Below are positions 25,533 to 34,122 of a stretch of 64,000 bases of DNA, piece by piece. The stretch is from assembly GCF_014649335.1 (NCBI RefSeq), contig NZ_BMSV01000010.1:124001-188000 (forward strand), written 5' to 3'. Below the pieces are notes generated by a model. The model did not search any database. It worked only from the letters and a program-made list of their open reading frames with translations, and was not told where the DNA came from. Position 1 is the first letter of the stretch. Every line of letters starts with the position of its first letter. This DNA is from Streptomyces roseolilacinus. Lineage in GTDB: Bacteria > Actinomycetota > Actinomycetes > Streptomycetales > Streptomycetaceae. A program made the position numbers and the translations under genes.

Positions 25533-26234
25533 ATGACCAGTACGGTCCCCGCGTCCCTGACCCGAGCGTCCGACGGGTCGGCCCTGCAGGCCGTGTTCCT
25601 CGACATGGACGGCACGCTCGTCGACACCGAGGGCTTCTGGTGGGACGTGGAGGCGGCCGTCTTCCGGGAGCTGGGGCACGAGCTGGACGAGTCCTGGCGC
25701 GACATCGTCGTCGGCGGGCCCATGACCCGCAGCGCCGGCTACCTCATCGAGGCCACCGGCGCCGACATCACCCTCCCCGAGCTCACCACGCTCCTCAACG
25801 ACCGGTTCGAGGAGCGCATCGACGACGGCGTGCCCCTCATGCCCGGCGCCGCCCGCCTCCTGGCCGAGCTGACCGAGCACGCCGTGCCCACGGCGCTGGT
25901 CTCCGCCTCCCACCGCCGCATCATCGACCGCGTCCTGTGCTCCCTGGGCGCCGACCACTTCACCCTCACGGTCGCCGGCGACGAGGTGACCCGGACGAAG
26001 CCGCACCCCGACCCGTACCTCCTCGCCGCCCGCCGGGTCGGCGCCGACCCGGCCCGGTGCGCCGTCGTCGAGGACACGGCCACCGGGGTCGCGGCCGCCG
26101 AGGCGGCCGGCTGCCGGGTCGTCGCCGTCCCGTCCCTCGCGCCCATCGCGCCCGCCGAAGGCCGGGTCGTCGTCGGCTCCCTCGAAGAAGTCGATCTCCG
26201 CTTTCTGCGCGCTTTGATCACGGGAATGGACTGA
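25533..26234 (+). CDS. HAD family hydrolase (phosphatase/phosphomutase type)
   Basis: The 233-residue haloacid dehalogenase-superfamily enzyme has the nucleophile motif VFLDMDGTLVDTEGFWW (DxDGT at about 21-25), motif II Ser in ALVSASHRR, the motif III Lys in RTKPHPDPY, and motif IV VVEDTATGVAAAEAAG. A helical cap (about 33-95) marks subclass I, like beta-phosphoglucomutase or sugar phosphatases. The substrate is unknown. The start is ATG 25533, with GGAGG 10 nt upstream. It follows metH and has its own candidate promoter and leader hairpin. Confidence 0.9.
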   Translation: MTSTVPASLTRASDGSALQAVFLDMDGTLVDTEGFWWDVEAAVFRELGHELDESWRDIVVGGPMTRSAGYLIEATGADITLPELTTLLNDRFEERIDDGVPLMPGAARLLAELTEHAVPTALVSASHRRIIDRVLCSLGADHFTLTVAGDEVTRTKPHPDPYLLAARRVGADPARCAVVEDTATGVAAAEAAGCRVVAVPSLAPIAPAEGRVVVGSLEEVDLRFLRALITGMD

Positions 26235-26708
26235 GCCGCACACTTAGCGTGGCCCGTCGAATGGGGGAAAACGCTGGGCGTCGGACCGTGCCTTTTCCGT
26301 CACGGCACGGAAAGCCGCCCCACGTGACCTTGGTCACCCACAGTGGCGCCCGCCGGGCGTCCGCAACCGCACGCATGCCCGGATCGGGCCGCTTCCGGCA
26401 TGCCCATGTGTCCGGATTCATCAGGGCGTGTACGAAACATTCCGGTGTTACCGGGCCGTACGGTCACGGTCGAAGATCGATTTCTGATGACCCCTCAACT
26501 CCACCCCGGTCCGGGATTAGTGGCGGTGCCACTAATCTTTTCGCCGAGCACCCCGCCGCACTTTCCCCCGCGCCGCGGCCGCCACGAAGCGGCCGTGAAC
26601 ACGGGGCCGATCGTTCGTATCCCGATCCGATCGCCGCGCCCCACCGGGCGCCCGCGGCGGAGGCTCCGCACACGCACCACCCCCGTGCAGGACCAGGAGC
26701 ACCACCCC
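26235..26708. promoter_or_regulatory. 474-bp regulatory region upstream of the solute-binding protein genes
   Basis: No coding signal is apparent. It contains a hairpin CCGTGC/GCACGG (about 26285-26310), a perfect palindrome GTGACCTTGGTCAC (26324-26337), an inverted repeat GCATGCC/GGCATGC (26373-26379 and 26397-26403), and the stem-loop at 26516-26536. It is locally less GC-rich than the flanking genes. The concentration of dyads suggests multi-input control of the downstream lipoprotein genes. Confidence 0.5.
26516..26541 (+). terminator. intrinsic-terminator-like stem-loop with T-run
   Basis: A 9-bp stem ATTAGTGGC/GCCACTAAT (26516-26524 and 26528-26536) with a 3-nt loop is followed by CTTTTC. 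This is unusual in such GC-rich DNA. Lying 170 bp before a start codon, it could be an attenuator, an operator, or the terminator of an unseen upstream transcript. Confidence 0.45.
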
Positions 26709-28310
26709 ATGAACCGCAAGACCTTGGCGCTGCCGGCGATCGCCGGACTGCTGGCCCCCCTCCTCGCCGCCTGCGGCACCGAGACGGGCGGGGCCGCCGG
26801 AGGCAGCGACATCGTCGTCGGGACCACCGACCGGTTCGCCGCATCCCAGGACTCCCCGGCCCCCTTCGACCCGGCCTACGCGTACGACACCGGCGTCTGG
26901 AACGTGCTGCGCCAGACCGTCCAGACCCTGACGCACATCCCGCGCGGCGGCGGCCGCCCCGTGCCCGACGCCGCCTCCGAGTGCCAGTTCACCGACAGCG
27001 CCAGCGAGAGCTACCGCTGCCTGCTCCGCGAGGACCTCGTCTTCTCCGACGGCCGGCCCGTCACGGCCCGCGACGTCAAGTACTCCATCGAGCGCGTCCT
27101 GGCCATCAAGTCCGACAACGGCGCCGCCGGACTCCTCTCCAACATCGACACCATCGAGGCCAAGGGCTACCGCGAGGTCGTCTTCCACCTGAAGACGCCC
27201 GACGCCACCTTCCCGTACAAGCTCGCCACGCCCGTCGCCGGCATCGTCAGCAGCGACAAGTACGGCGCCACCGAGCTCCGCGAGGGCTTCCAGGTCGACG
27301 GCTCCGGCCCGTACACCATGAAGCCCCAGGTCCGCGACGGACGCCTCGTCAGCGTCGCCTTCACCCGCAACCCCCACTACAAGGGCGACGTCAAGATCCG
27401 CAACGAGGGCGTCGAGCTGCGCTCCTTCGACGACGCCGGCTCCATGGCCGAGGCGCTGAAGGCCGGCGACATCGACATGATGACCCGCACCCTGGAGCCC
27501 GAGCAGATCAAGGAGCTCGACACCGACCCCCAGGAAGGCGTCGAGCTCACCGAGGTCCCCGGCCTGGAGATCCGCTACCTCGCCTTCAACACCAAGGCCC
27601 CCGCCGTCAGGGACAAGGCCGTGCGGCAGGCCATGGCCGCCCTCGTCGACCGCGACCGCATCGCCCGGAACGTGTACGGGCCCACCGCGACGCCGCTGTA
27701 CTCCCTCATCCCGTCGACGATCGTCACCCACAGCAACTCGTTCTTCAACAAGTACGGCGAGCCCAGCCGCGACAAGGCCGCCGCCCTCCTGCGCGACGCG
27801 CACGTCGCCACCCCGGTCAAGCTGACCCTGCACTACACCACCGACCACTACGGCGCCGCGACCGCCAAGGAGTTCGCCGCCCTGCGCGACCAGCTCAACG
27901 AGAGCGGCCTGTTCGACGCGACCGTCGAGGGCGTCGAGTGGTCCTCCTTCCGGCCCGCCCAGAAGCGCGGCGACTACGCCGTCTACGGACTCGGCTGGTT
28001 CCCCGACTTCCCGGACCCGGACAACTACATCGCGCCGTTCCTGGACGCCGACAACTTCCTCAACACGCCCTACGTCAACCACGAGGCCCGCGAGCGGCTC
28101 ATCCCCGCCTCCCGCCGGGAGGCCGACCGGGCCGCCGCGGCCCCCTCGTTCCAGCGGCTCCAGGACATCGTCGCCGACGAGGTCCCGGTCCTCCCGCTCT
28201 GGCAGGGCAAGCAGTACGTCGCCTCCCGCGACACCCTCACCGGCGTCGAATGGGCCCTCAACACCTCCTCGGACCTCCAGCTCTGGGAGCTCGGCCGAGG
28301 TAACGCCTGA
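26709..28310 (+). CDS. ABC transporter substrate-binding lipoprotein, family 5 (peptide type)
   Basis: The 533-residue extracytoplasmic lipoprotein captures solutes such as oligopeptides for ABC import. It has a lipoprotein signal peptide (lipobox LAAC, Cys about residue 22). The SBP_bac_5 domain spans the rest, with typical phrases DVKYSIERVL, DGSGPYTMKP, VRQAMAALVDRD and DFPDPDNYIAPFL. The start is ATG 26709, with AGGAG 9 nt upstream; a longer in-frame ORF from 26343 is not supported. No permease or ATPase genes adjoin it. A paralogue follows 38 bp downstream, so it is a candidate orphan receptor using a remote transporter. Confidence 0.92.
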   Translation: MNRKTLALPAIAGLLAPLLAACGTETGGAAGGSDIVVGTTDRFAASQDSPAPFDPAYAYDTGVWNVLRQTVQTLTHIPRGGGRPVPDAASECQFTDSASESYRCLLREDLVFSDGRPVTARDVKYSIERVLAIKSDNGAAGLLSNIDTIEAKGYREVVFHLKTPDATFPYKLATPVAGIVSSDKYGATELREGFQVDGSGPYTMKPQVRDGRLVSVAFTRNPHYKGDVKIRNEGVELRSFDDAGSMAEALKAGDIDMMTRTLEPEQIKELDTDPQEGVELTEVPGLEIRYLAFNTKAPAVRDKAVRQAMAALVDRDRIARNVYGPTATPLYSLIPSTIVTHSNSFFNKYGEPSRDKAAALLRDAHVATPVKLTLHYTTDHYGAATAKEFAALRDQLNESGLFDATVEGVEWSSFRPAQKRGDYAVYGLGWFPDFPDPDNYIAPFLDADNFLNTPYVNHEARERLIPASRREADRAAAAPSFQRLQDIVADEVPVLPLWQGKQYVASRDTLTGVEWALNTSSDLQLWELGRGNA

Positions 28311-28348
28311 CCCCTGCTGTACCGAAGAGATCCAGAGGCAAGGTTCCA

Positions 28349-29938
28349 GTGAAGGCACACAACAAGTGGCTGACGGCCCCGCTCGCCGCGGGGCTCGCCG
28401 CCGCCACGCTCAGCGGCTGCGGTACCGACAAGGACGCCGGCGCCGGTGACGGTTCCGGGACGATCGTCGTCGGCATGTCCGACGAGGTCCTGGCCACCGA
28501 CCCCGCCACCGGGTACGACCCCGGCTCCTGGCTGCTGTTCAACAACGTCTTCCAGTCCCTGCTGAGCTTCCCCAAGGGCGCCACCACGCCCCAGCCGGAA
28601 GCCGCCGACCGGTGCGAGTTCGACAAGGGCGCCAGCACCGTCTACCGCTGCACCCTCCGCGAGGGCCTGAAGTTCAGCAACGGCAACCCGCTCACCGCCG
28701 AGGACGTCAAGTTCTCCTTCGAGCGCGCCCTGAAGATCGACGACAAGAACGGGCCCGGCCCGCTCCTGTCCACCATCGACAAGATCGAGACCCCCGACGA
28801 CAAGACGGTCGTCTTCACCCTCAAGGTGCCCGACGCCACCTTCCCCAGCAAGATCGCCTCCGGTGCCGGCTCCATCGTCGACCACCGCGAGTACCCGGCC
28901 GACGGGCTGCGCACCGACGGCCTGGCCGTCGGCTCCGGCCCGTACAAGCTGGAGTCCTTCACCGACGAGAAGGCCGTCTTCTCCGTCAACCCGGAGTACC
29001 GGGGCACCGCCAAGGTCAAGAACGACGGCATCACCCTGAAGTTCTACGACGGCGACCGCAAGGCCCTCGCCGAGGGACTGACGAAGGGCGACGTCGACAT
29101 CGCCTACCGCGGCCTGGACTCCGACGACATCCAGAAGCTCAACGGCTCCCCGACGGCCGGCCAGAAGGGCATCGAGGTCATCGAGGGCTCCAGCGCCGAG
29201 GTCCAGCACCTGGTCTTCAACATGAAGGACCCGGTCGCCGGCAAGCTCGGCGTCCGCAGGGCCATCGCCCACCTCGTCGACCGCCAGGCCCTCGTCCAGG
29301 ACGTCTACCAGTCCACGGCGACCCCGCTGTACTCGATCGTCCCCGCCGGCATCCTCGGCCACAACACCGCCTTCTTCGACCGCTACGGCGACCGCCCGCA
29401 GCCCGAGCTGGCGAAGAAGGCCCTCCAGGAGGAGGGCATCAAGGGGAAGGTCGAGATCACCCTCTACTCCACGCCCAGCCGCTACGGCCCCGGCACGGAC
29501 GAGCAGCTGGGCGCCATCGCCAAGCAGCTCAACGACAGCGGCCTGTTCGACGCCCGGGTGAAGTCCGTCGAGTACGACCAGTACGAGAAGGACATCCAGG
29601 CCGGCAAGTACGGCGTCTACATCAAGGGCTGGGTCCCCGACTACCCCGACCCGGACAACTTCACCCAGCCGTTCTTCGGCGAGGACAACGTCCTCGGCAA
29701 CCACTACGAGAACACCAAGATCACCGACGCGATCATCCCGGACACCGCGGCGGCCGCCGACCGCAGCTCCGCCCAGGACGACTTCGACCGGCTCCAGAAC
29801 CTCGTCGCCGAGGACGTCCCCCTCCTCCCGCTCTGGCAGGCCAAGCAGTACGCCGTCGCCTACAACACGATCACCGGCCTGGAGTGGACCCTCGACGCGT
29901 CCACCGTGTTCCGGTTCTGGGAGATCAAGAAGGGCTGA
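28349..29938 (+). CDS. ABC transporter substrate-binding lipoprotein, family 5 (paralogue)
   Basis: The 529-residue lipoprotein is paralogous to its upstream neighbour along its whole length. They share the Cys pair near residues 90-103 (ADRCEFD...STVYRCTLREGL) and segments such as VPDATFP, STATPLYSIVP, NDSGLFDA and DYPDPDNF. The lipobox is LSGC. The start is GTG 28349, preceded by AGAGGCAAGG. It is co-transcribed with the first gene and followed by a perfect 18-bp hairpin. Two diverged receptors with no transporter genes suggest ligand diversification for a shared distant permease; the ligand is unknown. Confidence 0.92.
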   Translation: MKAHNKWLTAPLAAGLAAATLSGCGTDKDAGAGDGSGTIVVGMSDEVLATDPATGYDPGSWLLFNNVFQSLLSFPKGATTPQPEAADRCEFDKGASTVYRCTLREGLKFSNGNPLTAEDVKFSFERALKIDDKNGPGPLLSTIDKIETPDDKTVVFTLKVPDATFPSKIASGAGSIVDHREYPADGLRTDGLAVGSGPYKLESFTDEKAVFSVNPEYRGTAKVKNDGITLKFYDGDRKALAEGLTKGDVDIAYRGLDSDDIQKLNGSPTAGQKGIEVIEGSSAEVQHLVFNMKDPVAGKLGVRRAIAHLVDRQALVQDVYQSTATPLYSIVPAGILGHNTAFFDRYGDRPQPELAKKALQEEGIKGKVEITLYSTPSRYGPGTDEQLGAIAKQLNDSGLFDARVKSVEYDQYEKDIQAGKYGVYIKGWVPDYPDPDNFTQPFFGEDNVLGNHYENTKITDAIIPDTAAAADRSSAQDDFDRLQNLVAEDVPLLPLWQAKQYAVAYNTITGLEWTLDASTVFRFWEIKKG

Positions 29939-29950
29939 CCCGCCCCGCCC

Positions 29951-29991
29951 GACGGCGGTGCCCCGTGGACACACCACGGGGCACCGCCGTC
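29951..29991. terminator. perfect 18-bp terminator hairpin
   Basis: The arms at 29951-29968 and 29974-29991 are perfectly complementary with a 5-nt loop (acaca). It lies between the converging solute-binding protein and response-regulator genes, so it may stop transcription from both sides. Confidence 0.8.
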
Positions 29992-30038
29992 ACACCGTCA
30001 CACCGTCCCGCCGCGCGCGGGCGGGCCACCGGCCGGCG

Positions 30039-30710
30039 CTACTGCGCGCCCGGCCGCACCAGGCCGCTCTCGTACGCGTACACCGCCGCCTGCACCCGGT
30101 CCCGCAGCCCCAGCTTCGTCAGCACGTGGCCCACGTGGGTCTTCACCGTCGTCTCGGACACGAACAGGTCCGCCGCGATCTCCGCGTTCGACAGCCCCCG
30201 CGCCACCAGCTTCAGCACCTCCACCTCACGCTCCGTCAAGGTGTTCAGCGCGTCCGGGACCGGCTCGTCCCCCGACGGCAGGTGCCCCGCGTACTTGTCC
30301 AGCAGCCGGCGCGTGATGCTCGGCGCCAGCATCGCCTCGCCGGCCGCCACCACCCGGATCGCCTGCACCAGCTCGTTCGCCGGGGCGTCCTTCAGCAGGA
30401 ACCCGCTCGCCCCCGCCCGCAGCGCCTCCACCACGTACTCGTCCAGGTCGAACGTGGTCAGCACCAGCACCTTCGCCGGCCCGTCCCGCCCCGGCCCGGT
30501 GATCTGCCGCGTCGCCTCCACCCCGTCCATCCGCGGCATCCGGACGTCCATCAGCACCACGTCCGGCTGCAGTGCCCGCACCTGCTCGAGTGCCTGCAGG
30601 CCGTCGCCGGCCTCACCCACCACCGCGAGGTCCTGCTCCGCCTCCAGGATCATCCGGAAACCGGTACGCAGCAGCGGCTGGTCGTCGACCAGTAGGACGC
30701 GGATGGCCAC
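30039..30710 (-). CDS. NarL/LuxR-family response regulator
   Basis: The 223-residue two-component regulator has a receiver domain (residues 1-120) with acidic pocket DDQ, phospho-acceptor Asp in LMDVRMP (about residue 54), Thr in LTTF and Lys in LLKDAP. The C-terminal LuxR helix-turn-helix is at about 150-215 (LTEREVEVLKLVARGLSNAEIAADLFVSETTVKTHV). I place the start at GTG 30710, because GAGGA is 6 nt upstream; the in-frame GTG at 30716 would abut it. No histidine kinase gene is adjacent. It follows a RecB-like nuclease gene with a 9-bp gap, so the two are probably coupled. Confidence 0.9.
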   Translation of the reverse strand: MAIRVLLVDDQPLLRTGFRMILEAEQDLAVVGEAGDGLQALEQVRALQPDVVLMDVRMPRMDGVEATRQITGPGRDGPAKVLVLTTFDLDEYVVEALRAGASGFLLKDAPANELVQAIRVVAAGEAMLAPSITRRLLDKYAGHLPSGDEPVPDALNTLTEREVEVLKLVARGLSNAEIAADLFVSETTVKTHVGHVLTKLGLRDRVQAAVYAYESGLVRPGAQ

Positions 30711-30719
30711 GGGCACTCC

Positions 30720-31580
30720 TCAAGAGATCGCTGGATCCCGCCCATTCTGCCCCGGACCGGCCGGCCGCACCGGCAGCGGGTAGACCGGGGGAGTCCCCCC
30801 GAACTCCGGACAGAACGCCTGATGGTCGCACCAGCCGCACAGCTTCGTCGGCCGCGGCCGCCAGTCACCCGTCTCCGTCGCCGTCCGGATCGCCTCCCAC
30901 AGCGCCAGCAGCTTCCGCTCCACCCGCCGCAGGTCGGCCATCACCGGGTCGTACGTCACCACGTCGCCGCTGCCCAGGTACACCAGCTGCAGCCGCCGGG
31001 GCAGCACCCCCTTCAGCCGCCACACCACCAGCGCGTAGAACGTCATCTGGAACAGCGCGCCCTCCCCGTACTCCGGGCGCGGCGCCTTGCCCGTCTTGTA
31101 GTCGACGATCCGCACCTCGCCCGACGGCGCCACGTCGACCCGGTCGATCACGCCCCGCAGCCGGAGCCCGGACTCCAGCTCCGTCTCCACGAACAGCTCC
31201 CGCTCCGCCGGCTCCAGCCGCGTCGGGTCCTCCAGCGTGAACCACCGCTCGACCAGGTCCTCGGCCTCCCGCAGCCAGCGGGCCAGCCGCTCCCCGTCCG
31301 CGTCGTCCTCGAACAGCGCCCCCAGCTCCGGACGCGACTCCAGCAGCCGGCCCCACTGCCCGGGGACCATCGCCCGCGCCTTCGGAGCCGTGCGCTCCGC
31401 CGCGGGGTCGTCGAAGAGGCGCTCCAGCACCGCGTGCACCAGCGTGCCCCGCGTCGCCGCCGGACTCGGCTTCTCCGGCAGCTTGTCGATCACCCGGAAC
31501 CGGTACAGCAGGGGGCACTGCATGAAGTCGGCGGCACGGGACGGCGAGAGCGACACGGGCGGCTGCGGGCTCGGAGTCAT
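30720..31580 (-). CDS. RecB family exonuclease (PD-(D/E)XK, iron-sulfur type)
   Basis: The 286-residue nuclease of the RecB/AddB/Cas4-like group has nuclease residues in GTLVHAVLERL, the Asp of GVIDRVDV and the DYKTGK motif. An Fe-S cluster is implied by the Cys of FMQCPLL near the N-terminus plus CGWCDHQAFC at the C-terminus. Such proteins are 5'-3' or end-processing DNA exonucleases. ATG 31580 is preferred over a longer ORF. A -10-like TAGGGT (minus strand, 31588-31593) lies 7 nt before it with no Shine-Dalgarno, indicating a leaderless mRNA. It is divergent from the site-2 protease gene. Confidence 0.9.
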   Translation of the reverse strand: MTPSPQPPVSLSPSRAADFMQCPLLYRFRVIDKLPEKPSPAATRGTLVHAVLERLFDDPAAERTAPKARAMVPGQWGRLLESRPELGALFEDDADGERLARWLREAEDLVERWFTLEDPTRLEPAERELFVETELESGLRLRGVIDRVDVAPSGEVRIVDYKTGKAPRPEYGEGALFQMTFYALVVWRLKGVLPRRLQLVYLGSGDVVTYDPVMADLRRVERKLLALWEAIRTATETGDWRPRPTKLCGWCDHQAFCPEFGGTPPVYPLPVRPAGPGQNGRDPAIS

Positions 31581-31689
31581 GTCCCCGACCCTACGACCCG
31601 CCACCGACAGCCGTCGGCATACCATCGACGGCAGACCACCGCACACTGCATGATCGAGTGGAAGACACCCCCCACGCCGAAGGGAACCC

Positions 31690-32943
31690 GTGAACCAGGA
31701 CGACGAGAGCGGCGAGAGCACGCGCCCGCGGTCCGAGCCCACCGGAAGCACCCCCGGCCCCGGCAGGCGCCGCCGCACCGACAAGCCCGGCGGCGGCCTG
31801 CTCATGGGCCGGATCCTCGGCGTGCCCGTCTACGTCGCCCCCAGCTGGTTCCTCGTCGCCGCCCTCATCACCTGGGTCTTCGGCGGCCAGCTCGACCGCG
31901 TCCTGCCCGAGCTGGGCAGCGCCCGCTACCTGGTCTCGCTGTTCTTCGCCGTCGCGTTCTACGCCTCCGTCCTCGTCCACGAGCTGGCCCACACCGTCGC
32001 CGCGCTCCGCTTCGAGCTCCCCGTCCGCCGCATCCAGCTCCAGTTCTTCGGCGGCGTCTCCGAGATCGAGAAGGAGTCCGAGACCCCGGGCCGCGAGTTC
32101 GTCCTCGCCTTCGTCGGCCCCCTGCTCTCCCTCGTGCTCGCCGGCGTCTTCTACGCCGGCATGCACGCCGTCGAGCCCGGCACGGTCCCCGGCGTCCTCC
32201 TCGCCGGCCTGATGATCTCCAACCTGATCGTCGCGGCCTTCAACTTCCTGCCCGGCCTCCCCCTCGACGGGGGCCGCATGCTCCGCGCCGTCGTCTGGAA
32301 GATCACCGGCAACCCCATGACCGGCACCGTCGCCGCCGCCTGGTTCGGCCGCGCCCTCGCCGTCGCCGTCCTCATCGGCCTGCCCCTGCTCACCCAGACC
32401 GGCGCCCTCGGCGACACCGCCGACCTCAGCGGCATGGACACGGTCATGGACGCGCTCCTCGCCGCCATCCTCGCCGCGATCATCTGGACCGGCGCCGGCA
32501 ACAGCCTCCGCATGGCCCGCCTCCGCGAGCGCCTCCCCGACCTGCGGGCCCGCGCCCTCACCCGGCGCGCCGTCCCCGTCCCGTCCGAGACCCCCCTGTC
32601 CGAGGCGCTCCGCCGCGCCAACGAGGCCGGTGCCCGCGCCCTCGTCGTCGTCGACGGCCAGGGCGAGCCCACCGCCCTCGTCCGCGAGGCCGCCATCGTC
32701 GGCGTCCCCCAGCACCGCCGCCCCTGGGTCGCCGTCAGCGGCCTCGCCCAGGACCTCACCGACGGCATGAGGATCCCCGCCGACCTCGCCGGCGAGGCGC
32801 TCCTCGAAAGGCTCCGCGAGACCCCCGCCACCGAGTACCTCGTCGTCGAGGACACCGGCGAGGTGTACGGGGTGCTGTCCACCGCCGACGTCGAGCGCGC
32901 CTTCGTCCAGGCCATGGCCCGCCCGGGCACCGGCCCCCGCTAG
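31690..32943 (+). CDS. site-2 protease family metalloprotease with CBS domain
   Basis: The 417-residue M50 intramembrane zinc protease has about six membrane segments. The catalytic HELAH (VLVHELAHTV, about 100) and the third zinc ligand region FLPGLPLDGGR are both present. A C-terminal cytosolic CBS-like pair (about 300-410, PLSEALRRANEAGARALVVVD... TEYLVVEDTGEVYGVLS) is the regulatory part. This matches the SpoIVFB/Rip3-like subgroup that cleaves transmembrane signalling proteins; the substrate is unknown. The start is GTG 31690, with GAAGGGAA upstream. Confidence 0.93.
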   Translation: MNQDDESGESTRPRSEPTGSTPGPGRRRRTDKPGGGLLMGRILGVPVYVAPSWFLVAALITWVFGGQLDRVLPELGSARYLVSLFFAVAFYASVLVHELAHTVAALRFELPVRRIQLQFFGGVSEIEKESETPGREFVLAFVGPLLSLVLAGVFYAGMHAVEPGTVPGVLLAGLMISNLIVAAFNFLPGLPLDGGRMLRAVVWKITGNPMTGTVAAAWFGRALAVAVLIGLPLLTQTGALGDTADLSGMDTVMDALLAAILAAIIWTGAGNSLRMARLRERLPDLRARALTRRAVPVPSETPLSEALRRANEAGARALVVVDGQGEPTALVREAAIVGVPQHRRPWVAVSGLAQDLTDGMRIPADLAGEALLERLRETPATEYLVVEDTGEVYGVLSTADVERAFVQAMARPGTGPR

Positions 32944-33010
32944 CCCCGCCCCTCCCCGCCGGCCCCGTGCCGTGGTCGGGGCCCCCGTCACCGGCGGGTA
33001 CCCTGGTCAC

Positions 33011-33898
33011 ATGTCCGAACCGACCGGTGCCGCCCGCCGTCGCGGGCCCTTCAAGGTCGGGGACCAGGTCCAGCTCACCGACCCCAAGGGACGCCACTAC
33101 ACGTTCACGCTCGAGGCCGGGAAGAACTTCCACACCCACAAGGGTTCCTTCCCGCACGACGAGCTGATCGGCGCCCCCGAGGGCAGTGTTGTCCGTACCA
33201 CGGGAAACGTCGCCTACCTCGCGCTGCGCCCCCTGCTCCCCGACTACGTCCTGTCCATGCCCCGCGGGGCCGCAGTCGTCTACCCGAAGGACGCGGGCCA
33301 GATCCTCGCCTTCGCCGACATCTTCCCCGGCGCGCGCGTCGTGGAGGCCGGCGTCGGCTCGGGCTCGCTCAGCAGCTTCCTGCTGCGCGCCATCGGCGAC
33401 AGCGGCATGCTCCACTCCTACGAGCGCCGCCAGGACTTCGCGGAGATCGCCCAGGCCAACGTGGAGCGCTACTTCGGCGGCCCCCACCCCGCCTGGCAGC
33501 TCACCGTGGGCGACCTCCAGGACAACCTCACCGACACCGACGTCGACCGCGTCATCCTGGACATGCTCGCCCCGTGGGAGTGCCTGGAGGCCGTCTCCAA
33601 GGCCCTCGTCCCCGGCGGCATCCTCTGCTGCTACGTGGCGACGACCACCCAGCTCGCCCGGACCGTCGAGTCCATCCGCGAGATCGGCTGCTACGCCGAG
33701 CCGCAGCCCTGGGAGTCGATGATCCGCAACTGGCACGTCGAGGGCCTGGCCGTCCGTCCGGACCACCGCATGATCGGCCACACCGGCTTCCTCGTCACCG
33801 CCCGCCGCCTCGCGGACGGCGTCGAGCCGCCCATGCGCCGCCGCCGCCCCGCCAAGGGCGCCTACGGCGAGGACTACGAAGGCCCCAACAAGGGCTGA
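33011..33898 (+). CDS. trmI: tRNA (adenine(58)-N1)-methyltransferase TrmI
   Basis: TrmI methylates N1 of A58 in the T-loop of tRNA using AdoMet. The 295-residue protein has an N-terminal beta domain (1-75). A Rossmann methyltransferase domain follows, with the AdoMet motif VVEAGVGSGSLSSFLLRAIG, motif IV ILDMLAPWECL and the family signature GNVAYLALRPLLPDYVLSMPRGAAVVYPKDAG. A -10-like TACCCT (32999-33004) precedes the ATG by 6 nt with no Shine-Dalgarno, so the mRNA is probably leaderless. In actinobacteria trmI commonly lies near arc/mpa, as here. Confidence 0.93.
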   Translation: MSEPTGAARRRGPFKVGDQVQLTDPKGRHYTFTLEAGKNFHTHKGSFPHDELIGAPEGSVVRTTGNVAYLALRPLLPDYVLSMPRGAAVVYPKDAGQILAFADIFPGARVVEAGVGSGSLSSFLLRAIGDSGMLHSYERRQDFAEIAQANVERYFGGPHPAWQLTVGDLQDNLTDTDVDRVILDMLAPWECLEAVSKALVPGGILCCYVATTTQLARTVESIREIGCYAEPQPWESMIRNWHVEGLAVRPDHRMIGHTGFLVTARRLADGVEPPMRRRRPAKGAYGEDYEGPNKG

Positions 33899-33908
33899 CA
33901 CCACCCGC

Positions 33909-33974
33909 AACGCGGCAGCGCCGCCGTGGAGTTCCCCCACCGAACGGGAAACTCCACGGCGGCGCTGCCGCGTT
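33909..33974 (+). terminator. perfect 25-bp terminator hairpin after trmI
   Basis: The arms at 33909-33933 and 33950-33974 are fully complementary, with a 16-nt loop that can pair further (TTCCC/GGGAA). It is the longest hairpin that I found in the window. Confidence 0.8.
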
Positions 33975-34122
33975 CACCCGGGCGGCACCCGAGCGCCCGT
34001 GCCCGCCGACCTCCAGGGCGGCCGCACCCCCCGGTTCCGGGCGCCTGTGACGTGTGGCACGATGCTGGCCACTCCCCGCGGCGACACCCACCGCCACCGC
34101 ACGACCACAGGAGACAGCCCGC

